From: Streptomyces angustmyceticus
GTDB taxonomy: Bacteria > Actinomycetota > Actinomycetes > Streptomycetales > Streptomycetaceae
Length of the DNA: 64,000 nt
Reading direction: 5' to 3'
Assembly: GCF_019933235.1 (NCBI RefSeq)
Contig: NZ_CP082945.1
Span: 2,356,001-2,420,000, forward strand
Under the pieces are notes generated by a model, which saw only the letters and a list, made by a program, of their open reading frames with translations, ran no database searches and had not been told where the DNA came from. Shown in pieces: positions 53,690 through 64,000 of the stretch; within the stretch, counting starts at the first letter, position 1, and each line of letters begins with the position of its first letter. The translations under genes and the position numbers were made by a program.

Positions 53690-54537
53690 TCAGCCGCACT
53701 GCCAGGTGAACATCGCGCGGTCGAAGCGGCGTGCGGCCAGGTCCTCGGGGCGTATCAGCCAGTAGAGGGCGCCGCAGTCGCCCCACATCATGCCGGCGTC
53801 GTCGTCGCTGTCGAACTGGGCGAGCAGCACCCAGCGGAGCGCCTCCTCCCCGATCCGGGGGTCGTCCCACGGCGGCGAGCCCAGAGCGCCGCGGGCGACC
53901 TCGGTCTCCACATCGCCCTGCACGGGGTCCGCATGACCGCCGATACGGTGCTCCGTGCCCGCGGAGTGGTCCCACAGGGCCTCCTCGAAGGCGTCGCCGT
54001 ACACCGGGTGGTCCTCGGGCACCGGCGCGAACTCATGGCGGACCACCGGGTGCCGCGCGTAGGGCGCCGTGGTCTCCACGCGCGAGGTCAGCGGCACCTC
54101 GGGGTACGGCCGGATGCCCTCCGGGGCCGCCCGCTGCGCGACAGGGACGCCCGCCGGGACGTACAGCACCCGCGCCCCCGCCCAGCTGTCGGGCTCGTCG
54201 GGGGTGACCACCGCCCAGCCGTCGTCCACCTGCCCGTCGAAGGAGAAGAAGGCCAGCGTGCCCTCCGTCGGCAGGGCGATGTCGAGGGCGGCGGAGGGGA
54301 GTGCGGCGCAGTCGAGCGACGCGACGAAGGCGAGCGGGCCCTGCCCCTCCCATACGGGCCACTCCTCGGCCTCCGGCAGCTCCGGCAGACCTCCGAGCCG
54401 CCCGGCGACCGGGTCGGCGGCCGGGCCTTCTCCAGGCGCAGGCCCGGCCGCAGCAGGCCGGTCCACCGTTCGGCGATCCCGGGTGGGAGGTGCTCGTGGG
54501 CGAGTGCGTGCAGGACGTCGGCGGTGCTCTGATGCAT
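53690..54537 (-). pseudogene. DUF1963 (YwqG-like) gene with a frameshift
   Basis: The 5' part (from ATG 54537) reads HQSTADVLHALAHEHLPPGI then AERWTGLLRPGLRLE, coherent coding sequence in one frame. The rest of the DUF1963 protein (DPVAGRLGGLPELPEAEEWP, LAFFSFDGQVDDGWAVV, down to MMWGDCGALYWLI and FTWQCG at the end) is in another frame. The switch lies at about 54415-54432. Both parts keep normal codon bias, so the shift is recent or a sequence error. If real, the N-terminal 40 residues are lost, or a start in the second frame is used. Function of the family is unknown. Confidence 0.75.
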
Positions 54538-54705
54538 GCCACGCATGATGCACCCACCCACTGACAACGGGCGGCCTGTCAGCGGCGGTTCAAGGGCCGG
54601 CCGGTTCCGGGAGCCGGATGGTTCGGGGCGCCGGACGGTTCGGGGCGCCGGACGGGCCAGTGGCCGGGCGGAGGCGGCGGCGATCCCGGCCGCCCGGTGT
54701 CCGGA

Positions 54706-55305
54706 TCACTTCTTCCCCAGCACCTCGCCCGCGGTGACCCGGCGCAGTGCGGTCGCCAGGTCCCGGCCGGAGGGCATGGCGTCCGGAGTGAGCAGCGACT
54801 GGACCATCAGGCCGGTGAGCAGGGCCTGGTAGAAGGAGCCCACGATCCGCGCCGCCTCCGGGTCGACCTCGGTGTCCGGCACTCCTTCGAAGACCGCGAC
54901 GAGTCCCTCGCCGCCCTCCGGGAGCACCTCGCCGATCGCCTCGCGCAGGGCCGCGTCGCGCGGCAGCAGCCCCAGCACCTCGACCTGCGCGGCGATGAAC
55001 TCCCGTTCCGTGGCGATCCGTTCCAGGACCGCGTCCCAGACCGCGGCGAACCGCTCCAGCGGCTCCGTGCCACCCGCCTCCGCGCCGCCGCCCCCGGCCG
55101 GCACCTGGGCCACGCTCGCGCCCCACTCCTCGCTGGACGCGATGATCGCCTGGCGCATCAGGGCGTCCTTGGAGCCGTAGTGGTATCCGATGGAGGCGAG
55201 GTTGGCACCGGACGCGGCCACGATGTCGCGGGCGGTGGTGCGCGCGTACCCCTTCTCCAGGAGGCAGCGCTTGGCGCCCTCCAGAAGGTCTTCACGGTGT
55301 CCCAT
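54706..55305 (-). CDS. TetR-family regulator
   Basis: The 199-residue repressor opens GHREDLLEGAKRCLLEKGYA and has the helix-turn-helix TTARDIVAASGANLASIGYH followed by YGSKDAL, typical of TetR. A C-terminal effector domain follows (GSFYQALLTGLMVQSLL). Start ATG 55305. It stands alone; the nearest neighbours are unrelated, so its targets and ligand are unknown. The family usually represses an efflux or catabolic gene close by, yet none is adjacent here. Confidence 0.88.
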   Translation of the reverse strand: MGHREDLLEGAKRCLLEKGYARTTARDIVAASGANLASIGYHYGSKDALMRQAIIASSEEWGASVAQVPAGGGGAEAGGTEPLERFAAVWDAVLERIATEREFIAAQVEVLGLLPRDAALREAIGEVLPEGGEGLVAVFEGVPDTEVDPEAARIVGSFYQALLTGLMVQSLLTPDAMPSGRDLATALRRVTAGEVLGKK

Positions 55306-55400
55306 GAGGGCAGCCTATCCCTGCGCATACGCTCGTACCAGACGCCCGTATGAAACGCCCGTACACCGTCCTCCCGACGGCCCCGCCGGCCTCCGCACGC

Positions 55401-55856
55401 CTACCCGGACGACGGCATCCCGCCGGAGCCCGGCCCCGCCGCACCGCCGCCGCCCGGCTCCCCGCCGGAGTCCGGCACCTCGCCGCGCCCTGCCCGCTCC
55501 CCCGGCTCCGCCGTCTCCCGGAGGCCGTAGGCACTCGGCCGCGCCATCCCGTAGTGGCGGTAGAGCTCCTCCTCCTCGGAAGGGTCGAGATGCCCGTCGG
55601 CGTCGATCCGCGGCGCGGCCTTGACGGTCTCCTTGGCGTGCGGAAGATGCAGCCGGTCGCCGGTCCGGCGGGCCCCGGCGAGCGGGACGAACGTCTCCTT
55701 CATGCCGAGGAGCCCGGTGCGCACCGTGATCCACTCGGGGTCGTTGGTGGCGTCGTCGCGGTAGACCTGCTGGACCCGGCCCATCTTCGCGCCGTCCGCG
55801 TCGACCACATGCAGACCGGTCAGGCTCCGTGGGGCGTCATCCCGAGGTGCATTCAT
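55401..55856 (-). CDS. PRC-barrel domain protein
   Basis: The 151-residue soluble protein has an N-terminal PRC-barrel (residues 8-80: LTGLHVVDADGAKMGRVQQV, DPEWITVRTGLLGMKETFVP, GDRLHLPHAKETVKAAP). The DGHLDPSEEEELYRHYGM segment, common in streptomycete stress-linked PRC proteins, follows. The tail is Gly/Pro/Ser-rich and disordered. ATG 55856 has AAGGAGAG upstream. PRC-barrel proteins bind RNA or partner proteins; no specific role can be stated. Confidence 0.88.
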   Translation of the reverse strand: MNAPRDDAPRSLTGLHVVDADGAKMGRVQQVYRDDATNDPEWITVRTGLLGMKETFVPLAGARRTGDRLHLPHAKETVKAAPRIDADGHLDPSEEEELYRHYGMARPSAYGLRETAEPGERAGRGEVPDSGGEPGGGGAAGPGSGGMPSSG

Positions 55857-56093
55857 GGCGCTCTCCTTCCGCACACCGACGCGGGCCCGCACAGTTCCCA
55901 TTGCGCGACGCCGCCCCCTCCGCAGCGACTCGAAGGGACCGGCGGGCGACGGCCGTACGGCGGCGCCGGCAGGCCCCGCGACCACACCGCCCCCACCCCT
56001 TCATTACGCCATTCGAGTGAAGGATGTGCCCGTCGGCCACGCCGGGACCACGGTCGCGGACCGCGCCGGCCTCCGCACGATGCGGGCACGCGA

Positions 56094-56133
56094 ACGGGCC
56101 CGGGCACTCCGCCGAAGCGGGGCCCGGGCCCGT
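56094..56133 (-). terminator. Terminator after serA
   Basis: ACGGGCCCGGGC (56094-56105) pairs perfectly with GCCCGGGCCCGT (56122-56133), about 20 bp past the serA stop codon. Confidence 0.8.
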
Positions 56134-56154
56134 CGGACTGCGCGGACCGGCGGA

Positions 56155-57747
56155 TCAGTCGCCGAGGTTCACCGCGCGCACGGAGGTCGCGCCGATCTCC
56201 TCGGCGATCTCGGTGAGCACGTTCGGGGGAATCGTGTCGTCGACGGTCAGCGCGACCAGCGCCTCGCCGCCGACATCGGCCCGGGAGACCTGCATCCCGC
56301 CGATGTTGATGCCCGCCTCGCCCAGGATGCGGCCGACGGTGCCGACGACACCCGGGCGGTCGCTGTAGCGCATGAAGGCCATGTGGTCCGCGAGTGACAG
56401 GTCGATGGAGTGCTCGCCGACCGCGACGATCTTCTGGGTGTTCTTGTGCCCCGACAGCGTGCCGGAGATCGACACCTCGTCGCCGCCCGCGAGGGTGCCG
56501 CGCACGGTCACCACATTGCGGTGCTCGGCCGACTCGCTGCTGGTCGTCAGCCGGACCTCCACGCCGCGCTCCTGCGCGAACAGCGGGGCGTTGACGTAGG
56601 ACACCGTCTCGTCCACGACGTCCTCGAACACGCCCTTGAGCGCGGAGAGTTCGAGCACCTTGACGTCGTGCTGGGTGATCTCGCCGTACACCTCGACGTC
56701 GAGGCGCATGGCGACCTCGCCCGCGAGCGCGGTGAAGATCCGGCCGAGGCGCTCGGCCAGCGGCAGCCCCGGCTTGACGTCCTCGGCGATCACGCCGCCC
56801 TGGACGTTGACCGCGTCCGGCACCAGCTCGCCGGCGAGCGCGAGCCGCACCGACTTGGCGACCGAGATACCGGCCTTCTCCTGCGCCTCACCCGTCGACG
56901 CGCCGAGGTGCGGGGTGGCGACGACCTGGTCGAACTCGAAGAGCGGCGAGTCGGTGCAGGGCTCGGTCGCGTAGACGTCGAGGCCCGCGCCGGCGACCCG
57001 GCCCTCCTTGAGCGCGCTGGCCAGCGCCGCCTCGTCGACGATCCCGCCGCGCGCGGCGTTGACGATCCGGACCGACGGCTTGACCTTGTGCAGCGCCTCG
57101 TCGCCGATGAGACCGACGGTCTCGGGCGTCTTGGGGAGGTGCACGGTGATGAAGTCCGAGACCTGCAGCAGCTCGTCGAGGGTCAGCAGCTTGACGCCCA
57201 TCTGCGCGGCACGGGCCGGCTGGACGTAGGGGTCGTAGGCGACGACCTTCATGCCGAAGGCCGACATCCGCTGCGCGACCAGGACGCCGATCCGGCCGAG
57301 GCCGACCACGCCGAGGGTCTTCTCGCTGAGCTCGACGCCGGTGTACTTGCTGCGCTTCCACTCGCCGTTCTTCAGGGCGGTGTTGGCCTGCGGGATGTTG
57401 CGGGCCGTGGCGACCAGCAGGCCGCAGGCGAGCTCGGCGGCGGTGACGATGTTGGAGGTCGGGGCGTTGACGACCATCACGCCGGCCTTGGTGGCGGCGG
57501 AGACGTCGACGTTGTCCAGGCCCACGCCCGCGCGGGCGACGACCCGCAGCTTCTTGGCGGCGGCGATGGCCTCGGCGTCGACCTTCGTCGCGCTGCGCAC
57601 GAGGACGGCGTCGACGTCGGCGATCGCGGGGAGCAGCTCGGCGCGGTCCGCGCCGTTGCAGTGCCGGATCTCGAAGTCCGGCCCGAGGGCGTCGACGGTG
57701 GCGGGCGACAGCTCTTCGGCGATGAGTACGACAGGTTTCGAGCTCAC
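56155..57747 (-). CDS. serA: D-3-phosphoglycerate dehydrogenase
   Basis: SerA makes the first step of serine synthesis. The 530-residue long-type enzyme has a substrate and NAD-binding part with KTLGVVGLGRIGVLVAQRMS, the catalytic Arg/Glu/His set (RIVNAARGGIVDEAAL and VVATPHLGASTGEAQEKAG), an intervening ASB domain, and a C-terminal ACT domain (RPGVVGTVGRILGEAGINIG and MQVSRADVGGEALVALTVDD) for serine feedback. The GTG 57747 start (SSKPVVLIAEELS) fits the family. It lies downstream of ilvC on the same strand with a 270-bp gap, so a separate promoter is likely. Confidence 0.96.
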   Translation of the reverse strand: MSSKPVVLIAEELSPATVDALGPDFEIRHCNGADRAELLPAIADVDAVLVRSATKVDAEAIAAAKKLRVVARAGVGLDNVDVSAATKAGVMVVNAPTSNIVTAAELACGLLVATARNIPQANTALKNGEWKRSKYTGVELSEKTLGVVGLGRIGVLVAQRMSAFGMKVVAYDPYVQPARAAQMGVKLLTLDELLQVSDFITVHLPKTPETVGLIGDEALHKVKPSVRIVNAARGGIVDEAALASALKEGRVAGAGLDVYATEPCTDSPLFEFDQVVATPHLGASTGEAQEKAGISVAKSVRLALAGELVPDAVNVQGGVIAEDVKPGLPLAERLGRIFTALAGEVAMRLDVEVYGEITQHDVKVLELSALKGVFEDVVDETVSYVNAPLFAQERGVEVRLTTSSESAEHRNVVTVRGTLAGGDEVSISGTLSGHKNTQKIVAVGEHSIDLSLADHMAFMRYSDRPGVVGTVGRILGEAGINIGGMQVSRADVGGEALVALTVDDTIPPNVLTEIAEEIGATSVRAVNLGD

Positions 57748-58017
57748 GTGGTCTTCATTCCTCACTAGTCCTTCGCGGACGGCCGTCCCGACGGCCGAAG
57801 GCGGTGAAGGGGGAAAGCCGCGTGGAAGACGCACGACGCTGTGAGCCTGACGCGCTTGTGCTTGGCAGTGTAGTGGCGGTGGGGGGCGCGTCCTGTGCCG
57901 ATGCGGAAGGATCACCCGTGCGTGGTTCTACGCGGTGGACAAGGCGCCGCGGCGGCCGTGGCCGGGCGCATGGACGAGGGGGCCGCGAGCTGTTCCGCGA
58001 CCCCCTGTCCATTCGGC

Positions 58018-59642
<1,625 letters not shown>

Positions 59643-59682
59643 GGTGTTCTCTCTTCTTCCGTGCGTCCGTGTCGTCCTGGGC

Positions 59683-61551
59683 TCAGTCTTCGTCGTTGTC
59701 GCCGAAGTCGGGACGGACGCCCCGGGCGGCCATGACCTCGTCGTTGGAGGTGCCGGCGGCGACCATCGGCCACACCTGGGCGTCCTCGTGGACGATGAAG
59801 TCGATCACGACCGGGCGGTCGTTGATGGCATTGGCCTTGGCGATGACCGCGTCGAGTTCGGCCGGGTCCTCGCAGCGCATCGCGACACAGCCCATGGCCT
59901 CGGACAGCTTCACGAAGTCCGGGACGCGGGTGCCGCCACTGGCCTTGCCCGCCGTCACCAGCCCGTTGGACTCCGGTCCTGAGTGGAGCACGGTGTTGGA
60001 GTAGCGCTCGTTGTAGAAGAGGGTCTGCCACTGGCGGACCATCCCCAGCGCGCCGTTGTTGATGATCGCGACCTTGATCGGGATGTTGTTCAGCGCGCAG
60101 GTGACCAGTTCCTGGTTGGTCATCTGGAAGCAGCCGTCGCCGTCGATCGCCCAGACGGTGCGGTCCGGCCGGCCGGCCTTGGCGCCCATCGCGGCGGGAA
60201 CGGCGTAGCCCATCGTGCCCGCGCCACCGGAGTTCAGCCACGTCGAGGGCTGTTCGTAGCCGATGAAGTGGGCGGCCCACATCTGGTGCTGGCCGACGCC
60301 CGCGGCGTAGATGGTGTCGGCGGGGGCGAGCTCGCCGATCCGCTCGATGACCTGCTGCGGGGACAGGCTGCCGTCCTCCGGCAGGTCGTAGCCCAGCGGG
60401 TAGGTGTCCCGCCAGCGGTTGAGGTCCTTCCACCACGCGGTGTAGTCGCCCTTGTGGCCGGCGTCGTGCTCGGCCTGGACGGCGACGATCAGGTCGGCGA
60501 TGACCTCGCGCGCGTCACCGACGATCGGGACGTCCGCGGCGCGGTTCTTGCCGATCTCCGCGGGGTCGATGTCGGCGTGGACGACCTTGGCGTACGGCGC
60601 GAAGGAGTCCAGCTTGCCGGTGACCCGGTCGTCGAAGCGGGCGCCGAGGGTGATCAGCAGGTCCGACTTCTGCAGCGCGGTGACGGCGGTGACCGCGCCG
60701 TGCATGCCGGGCATGCCGACGTGCTGCGGGTGGCTGTCGGGGAAGGAGCCCAGGGCCATCAGAGTGGTGGTGACGGGGGCGCCGGTCAGCTCGGCGAGGA
60801 CCTTCAGCTCGGCGGTGGCGCCGGCCTTCATCACGCCGCCGCCGACGTAGAGCACCGGGCGCTTGGCCTCGACGATGAGCCGGGCGGCCTCGCGGATCTG
60901 CTTGGCGTGCGGCTTGGTCACCGGGCGGTAGCCGGGCAGCTCGGTGTGCGGCGGCCAGGTGAAGGTGGTCTGCGCCTGGAGGGCGTCCTTGGCGATGTCG
61001 ACCAGGACCGGGCCCGGACGGCCGGTGGCCGCGATGTGGAACGCCTCGGCGATCGTCCGCGGGATCTCGGCGGGGTCGGTGACCAGGAAGTTGTGCTTGG
61101 TGATCGGCATCGTGATGCCGCAGATGTCCGCTTCCTGGAACGCGTCCGTGCCGATCGCCTTGGACGCGACCTGGCCGGTGATCGCCACCAGCGGGACGGA
61201 GTCCATGTGGGCGTCGGCGATCGGGGTGACGAGGTTGGTGGCACCCGGGCCCGAGGTCGCCATGCACACCCCGACCCGGCCGGTCGCCTGGGCGTAGCCG
61301 GTGGCCGCGTGGCCGGCGCCCTGCTCGTGGCGGACCAGGACGTGCCGGACCTTCGAGGAGTCCATCATCGGGTCGTACGCAGGCAGGATCGCACCGCCGG
61401 GGATGCCGAACACCGTGTCGGCCCCGACCTCCTCGAGCGAACGGATCAGGGACTGCGCGCCCGTGACGTGCTCGACGGCGGCGGACTGCGGTCCACCGGA
61501 GTGACGGGCCCGCGGCTGAGGATGGTGGGCCCCGGAGGCCTGCTCGGTCAT
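59683..61551 (-). CDS. ilvB: Acetolactate synthase large (catalytic) subunit
   Basis: IlvB is the thiamine-pyrophosphate and FAD enzyme that makes acetolactate and acetohydroxybutyrate. The 622-residue protein has the active-site glutamate in [20 protein letters not shown], the FAD region [16 protein letters not shown], and the ThDP motif [20 protein letters not shown] with NN at [15 protein letters not shown] 61551 follows a His/Gln-rich N-terminal extension of about 30 residues. Expression is very likely attenuated: a 13-codon leader with Ile-Leu-Val-Leu and a T-tailed hairpin lie in the 200 bp upstream. Confidence 0.97.
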   Translation of the reverse strand: MTEQASGAHHPQPRARHSGGPQSAAVEHVTGAQSLIRSLEEVGADTVFGIPGGAILPAYDPMMDSSKVRHVLVRHEQGAGHAATGYAQATGRVGVCMATSGPGATNLVTPIADAHMDSVPLVAITGQVASKAIGTDAFQEADICGITMPITKHNFLVTDPAEIPRTIAEAFHIAATGRPGPVLVDIAKDALQAQTTFTWPPHTELPGYRPVTKPHAKQIREAARLIVEAKRPVLYVGGGVMKAGATAELKVLAELTGAPVTTTLMALGSFPDSHPQHVGMPGMHGAVTAVTALQKSDLLITLGARFDDRVTGKLDSFAPYAKVVHADIDPAEIGKNRAADVPIVGDAREVIADLIVAVQAEHDAGHKGDYTAWWKDLNRWRDTYPLGYDLPEDGSLSPQQVIERIGELAPADTIYAAGVGQHQMWAAHFIGYEQPSTWLNSGGAGTMGYAVPAAMGAKAGRPDRTVWAIDGDGCFQMTNQELVTCALNNIPIKVAIINNGALGMVRQWQTLFYNERYSNTVLHSGPESNGLVTAGKASGGTRVPDFVKLSEAMGCVAMRCEDPAELDAVIAKANAINDRPVVIDFIVHEDAQVWPMVAAGTSNDEVMAARGVRPDFGDNDED

Positions 61552-61608
61552 CTGCGTCTCTTCTCGAAGCTGAGGGATTTGACGGGATTTGTGAGGTTGC
61601 TGTGCAAC

Positions 61609-61642
61609 AAAAAACCCCCCGTGCCAGGTGGCAAGCGAGGGG
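61609..61642 (-). terminator. Attenuator of ilvBNC
   Basis: On the minus strand CCCC...GCCA-CCT-GGCA...GGGG (61642-61615) forms an interrupted hairpin followed by TTTTTT (61614-61609). It lies about 60 bp before ilvB and about 40 bp after the leader peptide. Confidence 0.8.
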
Positions 61643-61684
61643 AGCGCGTCGGGATGTGAGCCGGGTTTCGTCCGGGGCCCAGCT

Positions 61685-61726
61685 TCAGCCGACGCGCTTT
61701 CCAAGTACGAGAATTCGGGTGCGCAT
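61685..61726 (-). CDS. ilvB leader peptide [13 protein letters not shown]
   Basis: The 13-codon frame reads ATG CGC ACC CGA ATT CTC GTA CTT GGA AAG CGC GTC GGC TGA. Residues 5-8 are Ile-Leu-Val-Leu, with codons uncommon here (ATT, GTA, CTT). GGAGGG lies eight bases before the ATG, a strong ribosome site. With the T-tailed hairpin downstream it forms a classical attenuation leader sensing all three branched-chain amino acids; analogous leaders are known for ilvB of actinobacteria. Confidence 0.88.
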   Translation of the reverse strand: MRTRILVLGKRVG

Positions 61727-61759
61727 GTCACAGACCCTCCCCCCGCCGTGCACCGAGTG

Positions 61760-64000
61760 TCAAGTGGGTGGGACGGAGGTCTCACTATTTGAGCGCAATG
61801 GCGGATGCATGAGCGAATCCGGACCCGCCGGTCCGCCGTGCCGGACGGGCAGTCCGCTGCCCGTGAGCACCACCGCCCGGCTCTGCCCCGGAAGCTCCGG
61901 CACCGGGTAGTGGGCGTGCGTCAGAGAACGCCGCAGCCGGTGCTCGTCGAGCGGCCCGGAGAAGGCCATGCCCATGCCGTGCGTGCAGCCCATGGAGCGC
62001 AGCGCGAGGACCTGCTCGGGCAGGTCGACGCCGTCCGCGACGGACTGCATGCCCAGGTCTCCGGCGATCCGCAGCAGCCCTGCGGTGATCTTGTGCAGCC
62101 GGGCGGACTCCACCACCCCGTCGATCAGCCCGCGATCCAGCCGCAGGATGTCGACCGGGAGCCGGCGCAGCGCGCCGATGGCCGCATAGCCGCTGCCGAA
62201 GCCGTCGAGAGCGATCCGTACCCCGAGGCGGCGCAGCGCGACCAGCCGGCGCTCCAGGTCGTCGAGCGGCATACGGGAGTCGCTCTCGGACAGCTCCAGC
62301 ACGAGCGCGCGCGAGGGCAGGCCGTGCCGGGTGAGCAGCGCCTCGACGCCCGCGGGGGACAGTGCGTGATCCAGCAGACGGCGGGCGGAGAGCCGGACGG
62401 CGACCGGGACCGGGTAGCCGGCGCGGTGGCGCGCCGCGGCCTGCTCGACGGCCTCCTCCAGCTGCCACCGGTCCAGCTCCGCGGCGCGGTCGCCGTCCTC
62501 GGTGAACCGGCCGCGGTCGCCGACCCGCAGGAACTCGGCCGGGGTGAACAGGATGCCCTGGGCGGAGCGCCAGCGGGCGTGCGCCGCGACCGCGGTGACC
62601 CGGCCGCCGGCCAGCTCCACCACGGGCTGGTGCAGCAGTGCGAACTCGCCGTCGTGCAGGGCCGTACGGAGCTTGGTGGCGAGTTCGGCACGGTGTGCCA
62701 CCTCGCTCTGCATCTGGGGCGCGTACAGCTCCACCCGGCCCTTGCCGGCCTGCTTGGCGCGGTACATCGCGAGGTCGGCGTTGCGCAGCAGGCCCGCGGG
62801 GCTCACCCCGGGGTCGGCGAAGGCGACGCCGATGCTGGCCGCGACCCGGACGTCCCGGCCGTCGATGCGGTACGGCTCGGAGAGCTTGATGCGCAGCCGG
62901 TCGGCGATCTCGTGGATGCGGAACTCGCGAGCGGCGAGGTCGCGGGTGCCGTCGCCGGTGATCAGGGCGGCGAACTCGTCGCCGCCCAGGCGCGCCGCTA
63001 TGTCCCCGGCGCGCACCGAGTCGCCGAGCCGGCGGGCGGCCTGGATCAGCAGTTCGTCGCCCGCCTGGTGGCCGATGGTGTCGTTGACCTGCTTGAAGCC
63101 GTCGAGGTCGATGTAGAGCACGGCGGTGTCGTGGTCGCTGGCGCGGCGGCCGGTGACGGCCTGGGTGACGCGCTCGGTGAACAGCGCGCGGTTGGGCAGG
63201 TCGGTGAGCGCGTCGTGCGAGGCGTTGTGCTGGAGCTGGGCCTGCAGGCGGACACGTTCGGTGACATCGCGGGAGTTGAAGATCAGGCCGCCGTGGTGGC
63301 GGTTGACGGTGGATTCGACGTTCAGCCAGCCGTCGCCGCCCAGGCGCTGTTCGCCGGCGCGGAAGCGGCATTCGATGCGGGTGGTCGGTTCGTCCTCGGG
63401 CGCGGCGGCGAGGAATCTGCGGACCTCGTGCACCACCCGTCCCAGGTCCTCGGGGTGGATCAGCGAGGCCAGTTCGGAGCCGACCAGCTCCTCGGCGTCG
63501 CGGCCGTAGACCCCGGCGGCCGCCGGGCTCACGTAGCGGAGCACTCCGGTCGGGGCGGCGATCATGATGACGTCGCTGGAGCCCTGCACCAGGGAGCGGA
63601 AGTGGTTCTCCTTCTGCGCCAGTTCCTGGGTGAGGGTGATGTTGTCGAGCAGCATGATGCCCTGGCGGACGACCAGCGCCAGGACGACCGTGCAGCCGGT
63701 GAAGAGCACCACGCGGTCGATGCGGCGCCCGTCGAGGACGTTGGTGAGGATGCCCAGGGTGCAGACGGCGGCGGCGAGATACGGGGTGAGGGCGGCGAGC
63801 GAGCCCGCGATGGGGCGGCTGCCGTGCGGCGGGACCCGGCGGGCCGCGGGCTTGACGTCCTCCTCGGGGCACTCCTCGCCGCTGCGACGGGCGACCCAGG
63901 GCGCGTACGCGAGGAGCATCGAGCCGGCGAACCATCCGGCGTCGAGGATCTGTCCTGAGCGGTAGTGCTCGCGCAGCAGCGGCGAGCTGAACAGGGCGTC
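61760..64000 (-). CDS. Membrane-bound PAS-GGDEF-EAL protein, N-terminus missing
   Basis: This putative cyclic-di-GMP enzyme runs off the right edge; at least 747 residues are visible. Order: membrane segments ([35 protein letters not shown]), a coiled linker, a PAS domain ([20 protein letters not shown]), GGDEF and EAL. The GGDEF site is intact ([11 protein letters not shown]) and has an RXXD product-inhibition site (RAGD). The EAL domain is degenerate: EALxRW reads AAHARW and DDFGTG reads DGFGSG. So it is probably a diguanylate cyclase with a sensory or structural EAL domain. The end lies 33 bp upstream of the ilvB leader. Confidence 0.92.
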   Translation of the reverse strand, partial: DALFSSPLLREHYRSGQILDAGWFAGSMLLAYAPWVARRSGEECPEEDVKPAARRVPPHGSRPIAGSLAALTPYLAAAVCTLGILTNVLDGRRIDRVVLFTGCTVVLALVVRQGIMLLDNITLTQELAQKENHFRSLVQGSSDVIMIAAPTGVLRYVSPAAAGVYGRDAEELVGSELASLIHPEDLGRVVHEVRRFLAAAPEDEPTTRIECRFRAGEQRLGGDGWLNVESTVNRHHGGLIFNSRDVTERVRLQAQLQHNASHDALTDLPNRALFTERVTQAVTGRRASDHDTAVLYIDLDGFKQVNDTIGHQAGDELLIQAARRLGDSVRAGDIAARLGGDEFAALITGDGTRDLAAREFRIHEIADRLRIKLSEPYRIDGRDVRVAASIGVAFADPGVSPAGLLRNADLAMYRAKQAGKGRVELYAPQMQSEVAHRAELATKLRTALHDGEFALLHQPVVELAGGRVTAVAAHARWRSAQGILFTPAEFLRVGDRGRFTEDGDRAAELDRWQLEEAVEQAAARHRAGYPVPVAVRLSARRLLDHALSPAGVEALLTRHGLPSRALVLELSESDSRMPLDDLERRLVALRRLGVRIALDGFGSGYAAIGALRRLPVDILRLDRGLIDGVVESARLHKITAGLLRIAGDLGMQSVADGVDLPEQVLALRSMGCTHGMGMAFSGPLDEHRLRRSLTHAHYPVPELPGQSRAVVLTGSGLPVRHGGPAGPDSLMHPPLRSNSETSVPPT

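Noticed and set aside
61760..61800. A TTGACA-like -35 for ilvB near 61775
   Set aside because: No matching -10 at proper distance could be identified, so no promoter was called.

Overview
The window is very GC-rich DNA with strongly GC-biased third codon positions, many GTG starts, tandem conservons (nitrate-sensor-like kinase, roadblock, DUF742 and GTPase), an HU protein with a lysine-rich tail (HupS) and the regulator NdgR. Together these point to a Streptomyces chromosome. Most gene neighbours are those of the conserved chromosomal core of the genus, so this is mainly housekeeping DNA with a few accessory patches.

Layout. 1-11.8 kb: edge of a DAK2-domain gene, rpmB, thiD-thiL, an Lrp-type effector domain protein, a DUF3515 lipoprotein, ddl, the gpsA-acyltransferase pair, cofC, hupS, leuCD and the divergent regulator ndgR. 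12.4-16.4 kb: five tRNA genes (Gln-Glu-Glu-Gln-Glu in transcription order) downstream of gltX and a HAD hydrolase, an FAH-family enzyme, and a 60-residue protein carrying a repeated ANPRRT motif. 17-27.4 kb: two complete tandem conservons (cvnABCD twice). 27.5-34.6 kb: a secreted DUF4360 protein, an intergenic region with two MITE-like elements, accBE, a Tat-exported polysaccharide lyase 8, and a YceI protein. 34.6-46.5 kb: cimA behind a probable attenuator, an MHS-type transporter, a TetR regulator, agmatine deiminase, a gamma-beta-fused urease with its alpha subunit, an NCS1 permease, ilvE and leuB. 46.6-55.9 kb: a Tat-exported metallophosphatase, a 43-residue protein, a decayed Uma2 gene, the proline catabolic pair with a PucR regulator, a frameshifted DUF1963 gene, a second TetR regulator and a PRC-barrel protein. 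56.1-64 kb: serA, ilvBNC behind a leader peptide and attenuator, and the truncated end of a GGDEF-EAL membrane protein.

The unifying theme is branched-chain amino acid synthesis. leuCD, leuB, cimA, ilvBNC and ilvE are all here as separate transcription units, and each looks differently controlled: an NdgR operator at leuCD, Ile/Leu/Val-codon attenuation at ilvB, and probable Ile-codon attenuation at cimA. A second theme is nitrogen salvage (proline oxidation, agmatine deiminase, urease, NCS1 permease), with three matching operator-like palindromes between urease and permease. No phage, IS transposase, CRISPR array or secondary-metabolite core gene is visible.
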